64,000 nt of DNA from Halocaridina rubra (taxonomy: Eukaryota; Arthropoda; Malacostraca; Decapoda; Atyidae). This document shows positions 32,484 to 43,301 of the stretch, one piece after another. Position 1 is the stretch's first letter, and every line of letters starts with the position of its first letter. The position numbers and the translations under genes are program-made. The DNA lies in assembly GCA_037179515.1 (NCBI GenBank), contig JAXCGZ010007641.1:87621-151620 (forward strand). The letters are read 5' to 3'. The notes beneath the pieces were generated by a model. That model had not been told where the DNA came from, searched no databases, and saw only the letters and a list, made by a program, of their open reading frames with translations.

Positions 32484-34386
32484 TGTGACAGAGTGTTTCA
32501 CTCAAAGTCACCAGAGGCTGTTAGATGCCTTATTAAATAAATTAGTAACATAACTGTTATTTTCTAACTAAATAAATTAATTCCCACTTCTTGACTTTTG
32601 CAAATTATGATTATTTGCAATTTATATTTTAGCTTATAGCTAATTTTAAATATACCTTATTTACTCTTCTTGTACGTGTAGAAGTATAGCCCCGATATAA
32701 AGGCTGCTCCTATTTTTCGTCTGCTACGAGCCAAAAACATTCTGGAGATTGTTTACCCGTAACCTAACTTTTTATTATTATTCTCGTTTTATTTTATTTG
32801 CTTCCACTTGTTGCACCTAAAAATACTGTCTCTCGCTTGCATCTCTGCTACAAATGCCTGCCAGGGACCACCACTAAAATAGTCCTTAAATTATATCAGA
32901 GCCAGTTACTGCTCTAGAAAATGTATCCTACAGATGAACTCACCAGGAGGGACAATGAGACGCCCTCGGTTGGCGCCCAAACTTCCAAGAGGCAACATCT
33001 CGCCTGAGCAGTCTAAGTTTATTTCAAACCTTATTTACGTGGCATCTTCACAGGAATTCATCTAGCACAACAAGGTGAGGGATAGTGTATGGTAAAGATC
33101 GTGGGTCAAGCAAATTGGTTTATTTTCGAGAATTAGTTACATTCGTTACTGGCTAAATCTTACGGATTTTTATTCTCAGATTCCATTCCCATACACACGA
33201 AATTTTGTAGATTGCCAATCTGGAATCTCACATGCCAAAGTTAATTCCTTAACCTGTAAATTACAGCTGATATACATTGCTAAGAAGTTTCTTTTCATTG
33301 AATCGGATAAACGAAAATCTCATCCTCTGAAGACTGGTTATGAGCCCGTAAAAATCTATCTCTTTTCCTAATAAATTCTAATTTCATTTCACCCCTTTCT
33401 ATCATCGTAAATAAAGTGTTTTACGTCAAAAACTCGTCAATAAAGCTATTTGCTATGCAAATTGCAAATAATTAAAAGGTAGTTTTACCCTGTTGGCTTT
33501 GCAAATATTTCCTGTTAACCACAATTTAATGAATGCATACTATATTTATCTTGCTAATTCTTCATATGTTGGGGATAAAGTGTTTTGAGTTATTAGTTGC
33601 AAATACCTCAAAAGGTGGTTTTGCACCCTTTTTTTCATTGCAAAGTTCTTGATAACCAAAAGTGAATGAATACTGTATTTATCTCGTAGATTCTTCCTTT
33701 ATCCTAAATAGAGTGTTTTAACATATTAATTGTAAATCAGTAATAAGCATTGCAACTTTTGTGGTTCACACAATGTAAGGAATACATACAGTACTGTATT
33801 TGTCTTGCTTATTCTTCATTTATTGTGAATATATTGTTTTCCTTTAAAACCAGTAAAGAATTAATGGTTTTGTATGCTATTATGGTAGCATAAATATTTC
33901 TGGTTAGCTGTGAATAACCAATATATTTTTATCCAGTAGAATGACATTGGAAACTCATTATATGTGTGCTCATGCTTTCAGTTTCCCATTATAAACAGTG
34001 TGTCATTTCTGTTTCTGAAATTGCAGTGTCCTGTATTCTGCTCTGCCTGTGTGACAGAGGTAATCATCGAGTTGAGGCCAAAGTCTTGGCATTCGTCCGT
34101 GGTGCCGGGAAACGAAATCGTGCTCACCACCTCTGGGATTCGAGGCAGCATTTCATAAAATTTAATTTGAGAAATTTAATTCAATTCTTTTAATGTCATT
34201 GCATTTCCAAAATTAAAAGGAAGTTGAATTCTGAGTTTCATTTAACCGACTAATGGTAATAGAGATGGGGTGTTCAAGTACAAATATCTGTCCTGTCTGT
34301 TTGTGAGCTCTTAACCGAGCTCGGTACTTTGAGTCCTCTTAGTAAAACAGAATCTTAACAACACTCTACCATCCTAAACCCCAACA
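32484..34386 (+). repeat. Element D 5' LTR
   Basis: 1,903 bp, TGTGACAGAG...CCCCAACA. It contains a TATA-like box, an AATAAA at 33410 among other AT-rich candidates, and degenerate ~110-132-bp internal repeats (AATGAATGCATACTATATTT near 33530 and relatives near 33665 and 33778). It also holds a second TGTGACAGAGG block near 34052. Confidence 0.95.
32696..32702 (+). promoter_or_regulatory. Candidate LTR TATA box
   Basis: TATAAAG about 210 bp into the LTR, in a GC-richer context (CCCCGATATAAAGGCTGC) that is conserved in the LTRs of A, B, C, E and D. Conservation in an otherwise AT-rich, drifting LTR supports a core promoter; there is no transcription evidence. Confidence 0.45.
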
Positions 34387-34391
34387 AGATT

Positions 34392-34409
34392 TGGCGCCCG
34401 AACAGGGAC
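34392..34409 (+). promoter_or_regulatory. Primer-binding site, exact tRNA-Lys(UUU) complement
   Basis: TGGCGCCCGAACAGGGAC lies five bases after the LTR end. To my knowledge it equals the 18-nt site of tRNA-Lys3-primed retroelements. A and B have one mismatch, C has three. Confidence 0.9.
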
Positions 34410-35067
34410 CCGAACAGACAGACTGATTTTATAAATTTATTTTTATTTTGCTTTTTAACATTGCACATGAAACCCGATTACCATTGGCTCAATTATTGAA
34501 ATGAATGAATCTTAGGCTGCACACGAAAATTTTCGCGCTAGAGACGTTGCTGATCAGAATTTTTTTTATTTTCAATATTAATTATGGTAACTAATATTTT
34601 CCTGTTTCCCATGTGGTAAACAATATTTCAGGAAATCTACATGAGATTATGTGGTAACAGCCTTAAGAAATTTTGCATGACGAGAAGACGTGTTATTTAA
34701 AATTTCATTTATTTGCGTGATAAGATTGAGTTTTAAAGCTTTCGTGTTTTATATATCCGTTAAAGGGTGATACTTGTTAGGAATTGTTTATATTTCCTTG
34801 GGATTTAGGAATTGGGAGAAAGCATATTAAGTATTTTTGCTTATAATTGTGTTTTATATTCAAGCATTGACTGCTCATAGATTGGAAGAAAAACTTTGGT
34901 GTCATTTATCGGGCCTAGGCTAAGCCTTTTATGTGTCTGAGTTGTCACTTGAAAATAAATTTTCTCATTACTAGTAGACATGTGTAATCTGGCTCCCTAG
35001 TAAGCTGTTAGCTTATCTTTGGTGTATTTTGCATAGGATCTGTGCCCTTTTGGTAACACTCCAGAAT

Positions 35068-35310
35068 TTTACTTACGACATTTTATTTGTGGGTATTGCC
35101 ATATACGCACTCATACGCAGGCACGACCATTATACTGTGCTTGTTCGTATTACTTACGACATTTTATTTGTGGGTACTGCCATATACGCGCTCATACGCA
35201 GGCACGACCGCTATACTGTACTTGTTCGTATTACTTACGACATTTTATTTGTGGGTACTGCCATATACGCGCTCATACGCAGGCACGACCGCTATACTGT
35301 ACTTGTTTGT
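35068..35310 (+). repeat. 81-bp tandem repeat (3 units) in element D leader
   Basis: ACTTACGACATTTTATTTGT starts at 35071, 35152 and 35233, 81 bp apart. Other copies of the element (A, B, C) have one unit only. Confidence 0.93.
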
Positions 35311-35339
35311 ACTCTCAGGCACTGGGTGCTAGTCGGTAA

Positions 35340-35900
35340 AATTCGTTGTTGCTCATTCCTTTCATTTGCACCATAACTGCAGGTACTGCCACGTATTGCT
35401 GTTAAGCAGGCACGACTGCCATTCTGTATTGCCAGTGTTTCATGCACTGTTTTGCAACATTTTGTTGCTGTTGCACTTGATTGTGTTGCTCATTCCTTTC
35501 ATTTGCACAATAACCGCAGGTACTGCCACGTATTGCTGTTAAGCAGGCACGACTGCCATTCTGTATTACCAGTGTTTCATGCACTGTTTTGCAACATTTT
35601 GTTGCTGTTGCACTTGAATGTGTTGCTCATTCCTTTCATTTGCACGATTACTGCAGGTACTGCCACGTATTGCTGTTAAGCAGGCACGACTGCCATTCTG
35701 TATTACCAGTGTTTCATTCACTGTTTTGCAACATTTTGTTGCTGTTGCACTTGATTGTGTTGCTCATTCCTTTCATTTGCACCATAACTGCAGGTACTGC
35801 CACGTATTGCTGTTAAGCAGGCACGACTGCCATTCTGTATTGCCAGTGTTTCATGCACTGTTTTGCAACATTTTGCTGCTGTTGCACTTGATTGTATTTT
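35340..35900 (+). repeat. 137-bp tandem repeat array in element D leader (4 units)
   Basis: The same unit as in A and B (TTGCTGTTAAGCAGGCACG near 35396, then every 137 bp). Units within D are very alike, which suggests recent homogenisation. Confidence 0.92.
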
Positions 35901-36092
35901 GAGTCACTTTTATGGTGAGGTTTTGAGATCACTTCTATGTTTAAGTTTGAACTGTGGTGTTGAATTTTTTTTCTTTCTCTCCTTGGTGTTGTATGGTTCT
36001 TTCATTTTTTTTTTCTACTACTGTATTGTAGAGATTTGTTTTTTTTTTGTGGTTGTTTTGGCACTTCGTTATTGACTGTTTAGGAAACAAAC

Positions 36093-39000
36093 ATGGAAAC
36101 CATCAAAACATTTGATGAGGAGCGTTACCTGGACATAATGATTGCTAGGGGTGAGAGATACGGTTTTTCCCCAAGACAGAAGCTCTGCGAATGGGCTCAT
36201 GAGAAGATGGTGTACCGCCGAGATAAGCTGGAGAAGAGAGCAAGTGATGAGGCACAAGCACAACGTGATGAGGCACAAGCACAATGTGAGGAGGCACAAG
36301 CACAACGTGAACATGAGCTTGCGCTTGCTCGGCTTCGAGCGGGAATCCCAGACAGTAGTCCTTTATCCGGAAATAGAGATTACAGGAACAGGAAGCACAA
36401 GAGCCCCTCGCAGAACTTCAATCGTCCAGCTCCTCCTCCTCACACTCCTAAGCCTTTTTACGGCCATGCACCCACACTCAAGAAGGATGACCCGGTAAGA
36501 CCTAAGCCTCAGCAGTTAAGAGGCAAAGGCCATTACTCTGCTCCACCTTCCCAGGGTTTTCAGCCAAACTCTAAGAGCCACCACGCTCCCTCACATAGCG
36601 GCGGCCCACATAGCCGTCTGGCCACTCACTCAGCCCATGTTGTGGAAACAGGGCCAGAAAGGGCCAATGAGGATAATGCCGAGGAACCACCACACAAACT
36701 TGCCAATGTGGAATTCATCGAACATGATGATCTGGAAATGATCTCAAAATGCCTAGAAACCATAAATGGTGTGGAAGCTGAGATAGCCCTTGACACTGGG
36801 GCCAATGGCATACTTGTTGACGAGAGATTCGTCAGGGATGAAGATTTCACCAGCAAAGTCGTTCGTGTGCGGGTTGCTGAAGGAACACCCCAAATACGAC
36901 GCTGCTGTGTCATTAACCTGGATTGCAAATACTACAAGGGAAAAGCCCCAGCTATGGCAATGATTGGGCTTATGTACCCTGTCTTGATGGGTCGTGCACT
37001 GAACCTAGTTCCTACTTTCCAGGCCGACCTCTACCATAAGGACATTTCTCGTTATAACTTCCCTCGGGGGAAGTCACATGAAGCCATTTCAGCAGCAACT
37101 CCTGGCCTCGATGCCAAGAATATGGACGATTCTCCGACTGACTCCGTTGAGTCTGCTGCAGTCAGTACACGTAATGTGGAACGCAGAGAGTTTCCCCCTC
37201 CTTTACCAGATGATGCACCTCTCGAGCCATTGAAGTCCCGTCCAGACTTTGCCAAATTGCAGCAAGACTGCCCCAGCCTCAAACGCTGGATGCAGCAGGC
37301 CACCGAGAGAAGGACCTTCACAGTGAGAGGAGGAGGCCAGATCACTTACGCCCTTGAAGATGGAGCACTTCGTAGGCATGTGACTAAAAATGGCCACACC
37401 TTTAAACAGTTGGTGGTGCCCGCTTCGTTGCGCTGCCAGGCTATGTATGTGGCACACCATTTACCTCTGAGTGGACACAGAGGCAAAGCAAAAACTCGGC
37501 ACGTCCTTCAGAAGGCTTTTGCATGGCCAAACATGTACACCGAGGTAGATAGATATGTAGGCTCCTGCCCTGTCTGTCAATCCACCTCAACGGCACCGGT
37601 ACCGAAAGTTCCCATGGGGATAACTAAGCTCTCAATGTAGCCATTTTCCAAGGTCGCTATTGACATATTAGGTCCTATTAATCCAGCTTCGTCCATGGGG
37701 AAACAGTTCCCCCTGGTATATGTTGACCTGGCAACAAGGTAACAAGATGCAGTGCCACTGTTTTCTATCACAACTGTAGCAGTCGCTCATGCCCTATTTG
37801 AAATCTGCTCCAGGATTGGCTTTCCTGAGCAGGTAACTTCTGACAATGGAAGTCAGTTTACAAGTAGGCACTTTGAGGCTTTCTGTAACCTTTTAGAAAT
37901 GAAGCATATTCGTACGAGTGTCTATCATGCCCAATCAAATGGAGCATGCGAACGCTATAACGGGACATTGAAGCGATGTTTGCGCAAGCTAGTGATAGAT
38001 ATACCTAGGCAGTGGGACAAGTACGTCCCTGCTGCACTTTTCTCCTTCAGAGACACGCCCCACGACACTACTGGATACTCGCCTTTCGAGCTGATTTATG
38101 GTCATAATGTCAGAGGCCCAGTGGAATTCTTGGCAGAATGTTGAGATTCACCTACCATCGAAGATGACGATGGGGACGTTCATGAGTATATTTTGAAGTT
38201 TTCGTCTCACCTCAAAAAGGCTTGGAAAACTGCACAATTAGCCATTAAGGGTCACCAGCAGACTGCCAAGCTCCTCTTTGACAAGCGTGCGCGGCGTCGT
38301 GCCCTGACACCCGGAGATCGAGCTCTGTTACTTCTTCCAACAGATACCCGCAAGCTAATGCTACGCTGGAAAGGACCGTACACTGTGGTACACCGGGTGA
38401 CCCCTGACAATTATGTGCTAAATGTTGATGGCAATAACGGGAAATACCACATTAACCAGCTGAAGCTTTATTGTGAGGACCCGGAAGCCCACAGGGATCC
38501 TGCGCTGGCGCTCCCAGCAACCCCTATAGATGCCCCCAGCATCAACAGAACCTCCGAGGCTGCAGCAACCCAGGTGCTCCATTATAGTCACCCCTTACTT
38601 CCTATATTGGAATACTCCACCCTTGCAGTGGAGACAGACTTACGGGAGTGGATTTTTTCGGAAGATGCCCCTCTGGCCGCAGCCACCGCCCTTGCAATTG
38701 AAGACATAAGCTTAGCTTTTGATGATGGTAAGGATCCTGCCATTCCCACACACTGAAAAGAAAGTGTGAGTAATTGCATTATTAACTCCAGACTGCAACC
38801 GAGTCAACGGGAACAGCTTAACAAGCTATTAGAGGACTATGAGAACGTCTTCAACGACCTCCCAGGCATTACCACTACCCTTGAGCATCATGTCAGATTG
38901 ACTGACCCAGAGCCATTTCGGCATTCCTATGGTCTTCCCCACCAGCTGTCCTTACGGCTGAAGGAAGATCTTGACACTTGGGTCCGCCTCGGAATAGTTG

Positions 39001-40244
39001 AAAAGAGGATTTCGCCTTGGTGTTCGCCGTTACTGGCAGGGAGTAAGCGAGATGGCAGTCACAGGTTCTGCCTTGACTGTCGTAAGCTTAACTCCCGTAC
39101 CATCTTTGATGGAGAGCCCATTGCTGACGCCGAGCATATTTTCTCGTTGCTTTCCCAAGCCCGTTACCTGCCCAAGTTGGATTTGGCCAGTGGATTTTGG
39201 CAAGTCCCGTTGAGCGAGACTACCAAGCCTCTTAAAGCTTTTTCCACAATATATGGTCTATACCAGTTCAGGGTCATGCCTTTTGGTATGGTAAATGCCC
39301 CTGGCTGCTTCAGCAGACTCATGAGGATAGTACTACAGGATCTCGACAATGTTTCGTGCTTTATAGACGACATCCTGGTGCATTCTCAGGATTGGTCATC
39401 GCACCTCGAGACTCTCCGCAGAGTTCTCACTCGTCTGAACCAGCATGGACTTCATTTAAAGCCTTCCAAATGTGAGATTGGTTTCACACAATTGCAGTAT
39501 CTCGGCCACGTGGTTGGAGAAGGAGTCATGTCCTCTTTACATGACAGGGTACAAGCTATTAAAGATATGGAGAAACCTGCCACTGTCACTCAACTGAGAT
39601 CATTCCTGGGTAGTGTCGGCTACTACCAACAGTTCATTCCACACTTTAATACTATCGCTGCCCCTATGTAGCAAATGACCTCCTCGAAGCAAAGTAAAAC
39701 CTCCCCTGTCCAATGGACAGATGAAGCGGAGAGAGCATTTTTCAAGCTCCGAGAAGCATTGGCGGGTGAGCCAGTATTACAACTGGTAAACCCTGATTTT
39801 CCATTTATCTTGCAGACCGACACCTCAGACGAAGGCCTGGGTGCCATGCTCTTGCAAGCCCGATCAGACAACTCAGCAGAAGTAGCTCCAGTGGGATATG
39901 CAAGCCGCAGGCTTCGCCCTGCAGAGCGAAATTACTCCACCGTGGAGAAGGAAGCTCTAGCTGCATATTGGGCCATAAAGAAATTTGAAGTCCATCTGTA
40001 TGGCCAACATTTTACACTGAGAACTGACCACCAACCTCTCCTATATTTACAGACTGCAGACAAGCTAAATCCTCGCCTGAAAAGGTGGGCACTTTACCTG
40101 AATCTTTTCAAATTCACTGCCCAACATGTTCATGGCAAGGACAATGACCTTGCTGATCTACTAAGTCGACGGTCGTTACCCTCAAATGAGGAAGTTGGTG
40201 CTGTTAGCCTAAATTTGACTAGTCAGTCAAGATTACTTCTCTGA
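36093..40244 (+). pseudogene. gag-pol: Element D gag-pol: protease-integrase-RT-RNase H in one frame with five stops
   Basis: One frame of ~1,383 codons from ATG 36093. Residues 1-80: gag N-terminus with DEAQAQR-type coiled coil; then an Asn/Arg/His/Pro-rich linker where the capsid should be. Protease DTGAN near residue 233. Integrase zinc finger (HHLPLSGHRG...CPVCQ; ~37455-37580), core (SDNGSQF, NGACERYNGTLK; ~37650-38110), GPY/F module (LRWKGPYTVVHRV; ~38360-38470). RT ~38880-39570 with LDCRKLNS, FGMVNAPGCFSR and FIDD (~39360). RNase H ~39808-40190 (DTSDEGLG, STVEKEALAAYW, RTDHQPLLY, GKDNDLADLLSRR). Stops: TAG 37638, TAA ~37739, TGA 38142, TGA 38754, TAG 39669, all explainable by substitutions. 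Integrase before RT marks the Gmr1-type order. Confidence 0.92.
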
Positions 40245-40865
40245 TGTGTTGTTTATTTTTATGTTTATCTTTTATGTCTTTAATACTGTACTGTACTTGT
40301 TTATTTTAGCGTACAAACGTTATTCCTAATGGAAGACGAAAAAGATGAAGAATAATTTTTTGATCGTAGTTTTATATTTCCCTTTGTGGGACTTTGAAAG
40401 CCAGAACATGGCGGAAACATTTTAGTGTAGTGTTGAATAGCTGAAACTGTTTTAAATCCAATCGCCAATGTTAATGACGACGTGGTTCAAATTTTACATT
40501 TGCGTATACTGTATTTTTTTTGTATATTATATTATTGCCTTCTTGCATGTGAAGCATTCATAAACTTAAATATTGATATTCACTGATATCTAATTGTGAT
40601 TTAATTTTCTTGAAATTTGAATTTGATCACATTTCTTTTATGTTTTGCATGTCATTTAATGTTTTGTTTACAAGACTTGTTTACTTTTCCTAATAGTATG
40701 ATATGTTCCAGTGGTGGATCCCATTCTTATTGTTCATTTGTTCTTTTCCATGAGAAGGATATCTCATCCCTCATAATAACACTGAAGTCACCGTAACTTC
40801 CTCTGTTCTTTTTTCGCCTTCTGTAGTAGAATTTTGCTAAATCAATATTCTCTAGAAAGGGCCTT
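40245..40865 (+). other. Element D 3' untranslated region and polypurine tract
   Basis: About 620 bp with no gene and no env. The end, TCTAGAAAGGGCCTT (40851-40865), is the likely polypurine primer; the 3' LTR begins at 40866. Confidence 0.75.
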
Positions 40866-42768
40866 TGTGACAGAGTGCTTCGCTCAAAGTCACCAGAGGC
40901 TGTTAGATGCCTTATTAAATAAATTAGTAACATAACTGTTATTTTCTAACTAAAAAAATTAATTCCCACTTCTTGACTTTTGCAAATTATGATTATTTGC
41001 AATTTATATTTTAGCTTATAGCTAATTTTAAATATACCTTTTTTACTCTTCTTGTACGTGTAGTAGTATAGCCCCGATATAAAGGCTGCTCCTATTTTTC
41101 GTCTGCTACGAGCCAAAAACATTCTGGAGATTGTGTACCAGTAATCTAACTTTTTATTATTATTCTCGTTTTATTTTATTTGCTTCCACTTGTTGTACCT
41201 AAAAATACTGTCTCTCCCTTGCATCTCTGCTATAAATGCTTGCTAGGGACCACCACTAAAATAGTCCTTAAATTATATCAGAGCCAGTTACTGCTCTAGA
41301 AAATGTATCCTACAGATGAACTCATCAGGAGGGACAATGAGACGCCCTCGGTTGGCGCCCAAACTTCCAAGAGGCAACATCTCGCCTGAGCAGTCTAAGT
41401 TTATTTCAAACCTTATTTACGTGGCATCTTCACAGGAATTCATCTAGCACAACAAGGTGAGGGATAGTGTATGGTAAAGCTCGTGGGTCAAGCAAATTGG
41501 TTTATTTTCGAGAATTAGTTACATTCGTTACTGGCTAAATCTTACGGATTTTTATTCTCAGATTCCATTCCCATACACACGAAATTTTGTAGATTGCCAA
41601 ACTGGAATCTCACATGCCAAAGTTAATTCCTTAACCTGTAAATTACAGCTGATATACATTGCTAAGAAGTTTCTTTTCATTGAATGTGATAAACAAAAAT
41701 CTCATCCTCTGAAGACTGGTTATGAGCCCGTAAAAATCTATCTCTTTTCCTAATAAATTCTAATATCATTTCACCCCTTTCTATCATCGTAAATAAAGTG
41801 TTCTACGTCAAAAACTCGTCAATAAGGCTATTTGCTATACAAATTGCAAATAATTAAAAGGTTGTTTTACCCTGTTGGCTTTGCAAATATTTCCTGTTAA
41901 CCACAATTTAATGAATGCATACTGTATTTATCTTTCTAATTCTTCATATGTTGGGGATAAAGTATTTTGAGTTATAAGTTGCAAATACCTCAAAAGGTGG
42001 TTTTGCACCCTTTTTTTCATTGCAAAGTTCTTGATAACCAAAAGTGAATGAATACTGTATTTATCTCGTAGATTCTTCCTTTATCCTAAATAGAGTGTTT
42101 TAACATATTAATTGTAAATCAGTAATAAGCATTGCAACTTTTGTGGTTCACACAATGTAAGGAATACATACAGTACTGTATTTGTCTTGCTTATTCTTCA
42201 TTTATTGTGAATATATTGTTTTCCTTTAAAACCAGTAAAGAATTAATGGTTTTGTATGCTATTATGGTAGCATAAATATTTCTGGTTAGCTGTGAATAAC
42301 CAATATATTTTTATCCAGTAGAATGACATTGGAAACTCATTATATGTGTGCTCATGCTTTTAGTTTCCCATTATAAACAGTGTGTCATTTCTGTTTCTGA
42401 AATTGCAGTGTCCTGTATTCTGCTCTGCCTGTGTGACAGAGGTAATCATCGAGTTGAGGCCTAAGTCTTGGCATACGTCCGTGGTGCCGGGAAACGAAAT
42501 CGTGCTCACCACCTCTGGGATTCGAGGCAGCATTTCATAAAATTTAATTTGAGAAATTTAATTCAATTCTTTTAATGTCATTGCATTTCCAAAATTAAAA
42601 GAAAGTTGAATTCTGAGTTTCATTTAACCGACTAATGGTAATAGAGATGGGGTGTTCAAGTACAAATATCTGTCCTGTCTGTTTGTGAGCTCTTAACCGA
42701 GCTCGGTACTTTGAGTCCCCTTAGTAAAACAGAATCTTAACAACACACTACCATCCTAAACCCCAACA
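40866..42768 (+). repeat. Element D 3' LTR
   Basis: 1,903 bp, the same length as the 5' LTR with no net indel, TGTGACAGAG...CCCCAACA. Confidence 0.95.
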
Positions 42769-42773
42769 CTTAT
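42769..42773. repeat. Target-site duplication CTTAT, right copy (element D)
   Basis: Directly follows CCCCAACA of the 3' LTR; the CR1-like ORF1 resumes after it. Confidence 0.95.
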
Positions 42774-43171
42774 ACCTGAGATTACCACTGTCTTCTCTTT
42801 ATCAAGTGCTTGTTTAATCAGTGGATTTGCCCTTTCCATCACGTCTTTCATTTTTTCGATTACTGTCTTTTTATAGTCAACTGTTTGTATGTTTTCCAGT
42901 GCCACCACCTTTACAGCCTTTTTTACTGCCACATTCCCCTTTAGTGGATCAACAAAGGAAGTTTTCATGGCATCATGTTCTATATTCATCTCCTGGAACT
43001 CTTTTCTAAACTGTTCAATGATTTCCTTAATCTGGACATTCGAACTGCAATCTCGTCTCTCTCAGAAGAGAGCAGTGAACTAACATCTAATTCATTTGGG
43101 TCGTCATCCAGCTGTTTGTTTTTATCCTCTTGTTTAGAAATTCTGATTTCTAGTTCACTCTTTTCCCCTGG
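42774..43171 (-). mobile_element. CR1-like LINE (minus copy), 5' part within ORF1
   Basis: Minus strand coding for NVAVKKAVKVVALENIQTVDY, MERANPLIKQALDKEKTVVI and, further upstream, the Glu/Lys-rich coiled coil homologous to 45120-45380 of copy a. Truncated at the 5' junction near 43171 (AGGGGAAAAGAG on the minus strand). Together with 29198-32483 it forms one insertion split by element D. Confidence 0.88.
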
Positions 43172-43278
43172 TGTTGTGTGTGCAAGGAATATCTGTCCTG
43201 TCTGTTTGTGAGCTCTTAGCCGAGTTCAAGACTTTAAATCCTTTAGTAAAACAGACACTTAACAATATCCCCGCAACA
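43172..43278 (+). repeat. Element C 5' LTR, right end
   Basis: AATATCTGTCCTGTCTGTTT and GAGCTCTTAGCCGAG match the family LTR end; the LTR closes with CAACA at 43278. Continues 27112-29197. Confidence 0.85.
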
Positions 43279-43283
43279 CAATT

Positions 43284-43301
43284 TGGCGCCTGGACAGGTA
43301 C
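43284..43301 (+). promoter_or_regulatory. Degenerate tRNA-Lys primer-binding site (element C)
   Basis: TGGCGCCTGGACAGGTAC: three mismatches to the D site, in the right place after the LTR. Confidence 0.75.

Larger units (their letters stand above)
34410..36092 (+). other. Element D untranslated leader
   Basis: 1.7 kb without a gene. It holds three 81-bp units (about 35068-35310) and then four 137-bp units (about 35340-35900), then a T-rich stretch before gag. Small ORFs are created by the repeats (81 = 3 x 27, so that array stays open). Confidence 0.75.
32484..42768 (+). mobile_element. Element D: complete Gmr1-like Ty3/gypsy retrotransposon (structurally intact, gag deleted, pol with stops)
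   Basis: 10,285 bp: 1,903-bp LTRs at both ends (TG...CA), CTTAT target duplications, primer site, leader with two repeat arrays, one long gag-pol frame (36093-40244) in the order protease-integrase-RT-RNase H, polypurine tract. I count roughly 30-40 differences between the LTRs (about 2%), so the insertion is fairly recent. The frame has five in-frame stops and no frameshift seen. It lacks the SCAN-like capsid segment present in A, B and C. It is inserted in the minus CR1-like LINE. Confidence 0.95.

Noticed and set aside
33964..34158. A 64-codon ORF (starting MCSCF) at the same place in several LTRs (also 4049-4243, 17996-18190 minus, 58572-58766).
   Set aside because: It tracks LTR DNA homology, is stopped after five codons in D's own 3' LTR, is rewritten in C, and has no recognisable domain.
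35029..35376. 115-residue ORF with 27-residue repeats in the D leader.
   Set aside because: It stays open only because the 81-bp unit is divisible by three; the homologous leaders with a single unit have no such ORF.
40245..40865. Possible env gene between RNase H and the 3' LTR of A and D.
   Set aside because: No open frame above ~70 codons, no signal peptide or membrane segment; the region is AT-rich non-coding.
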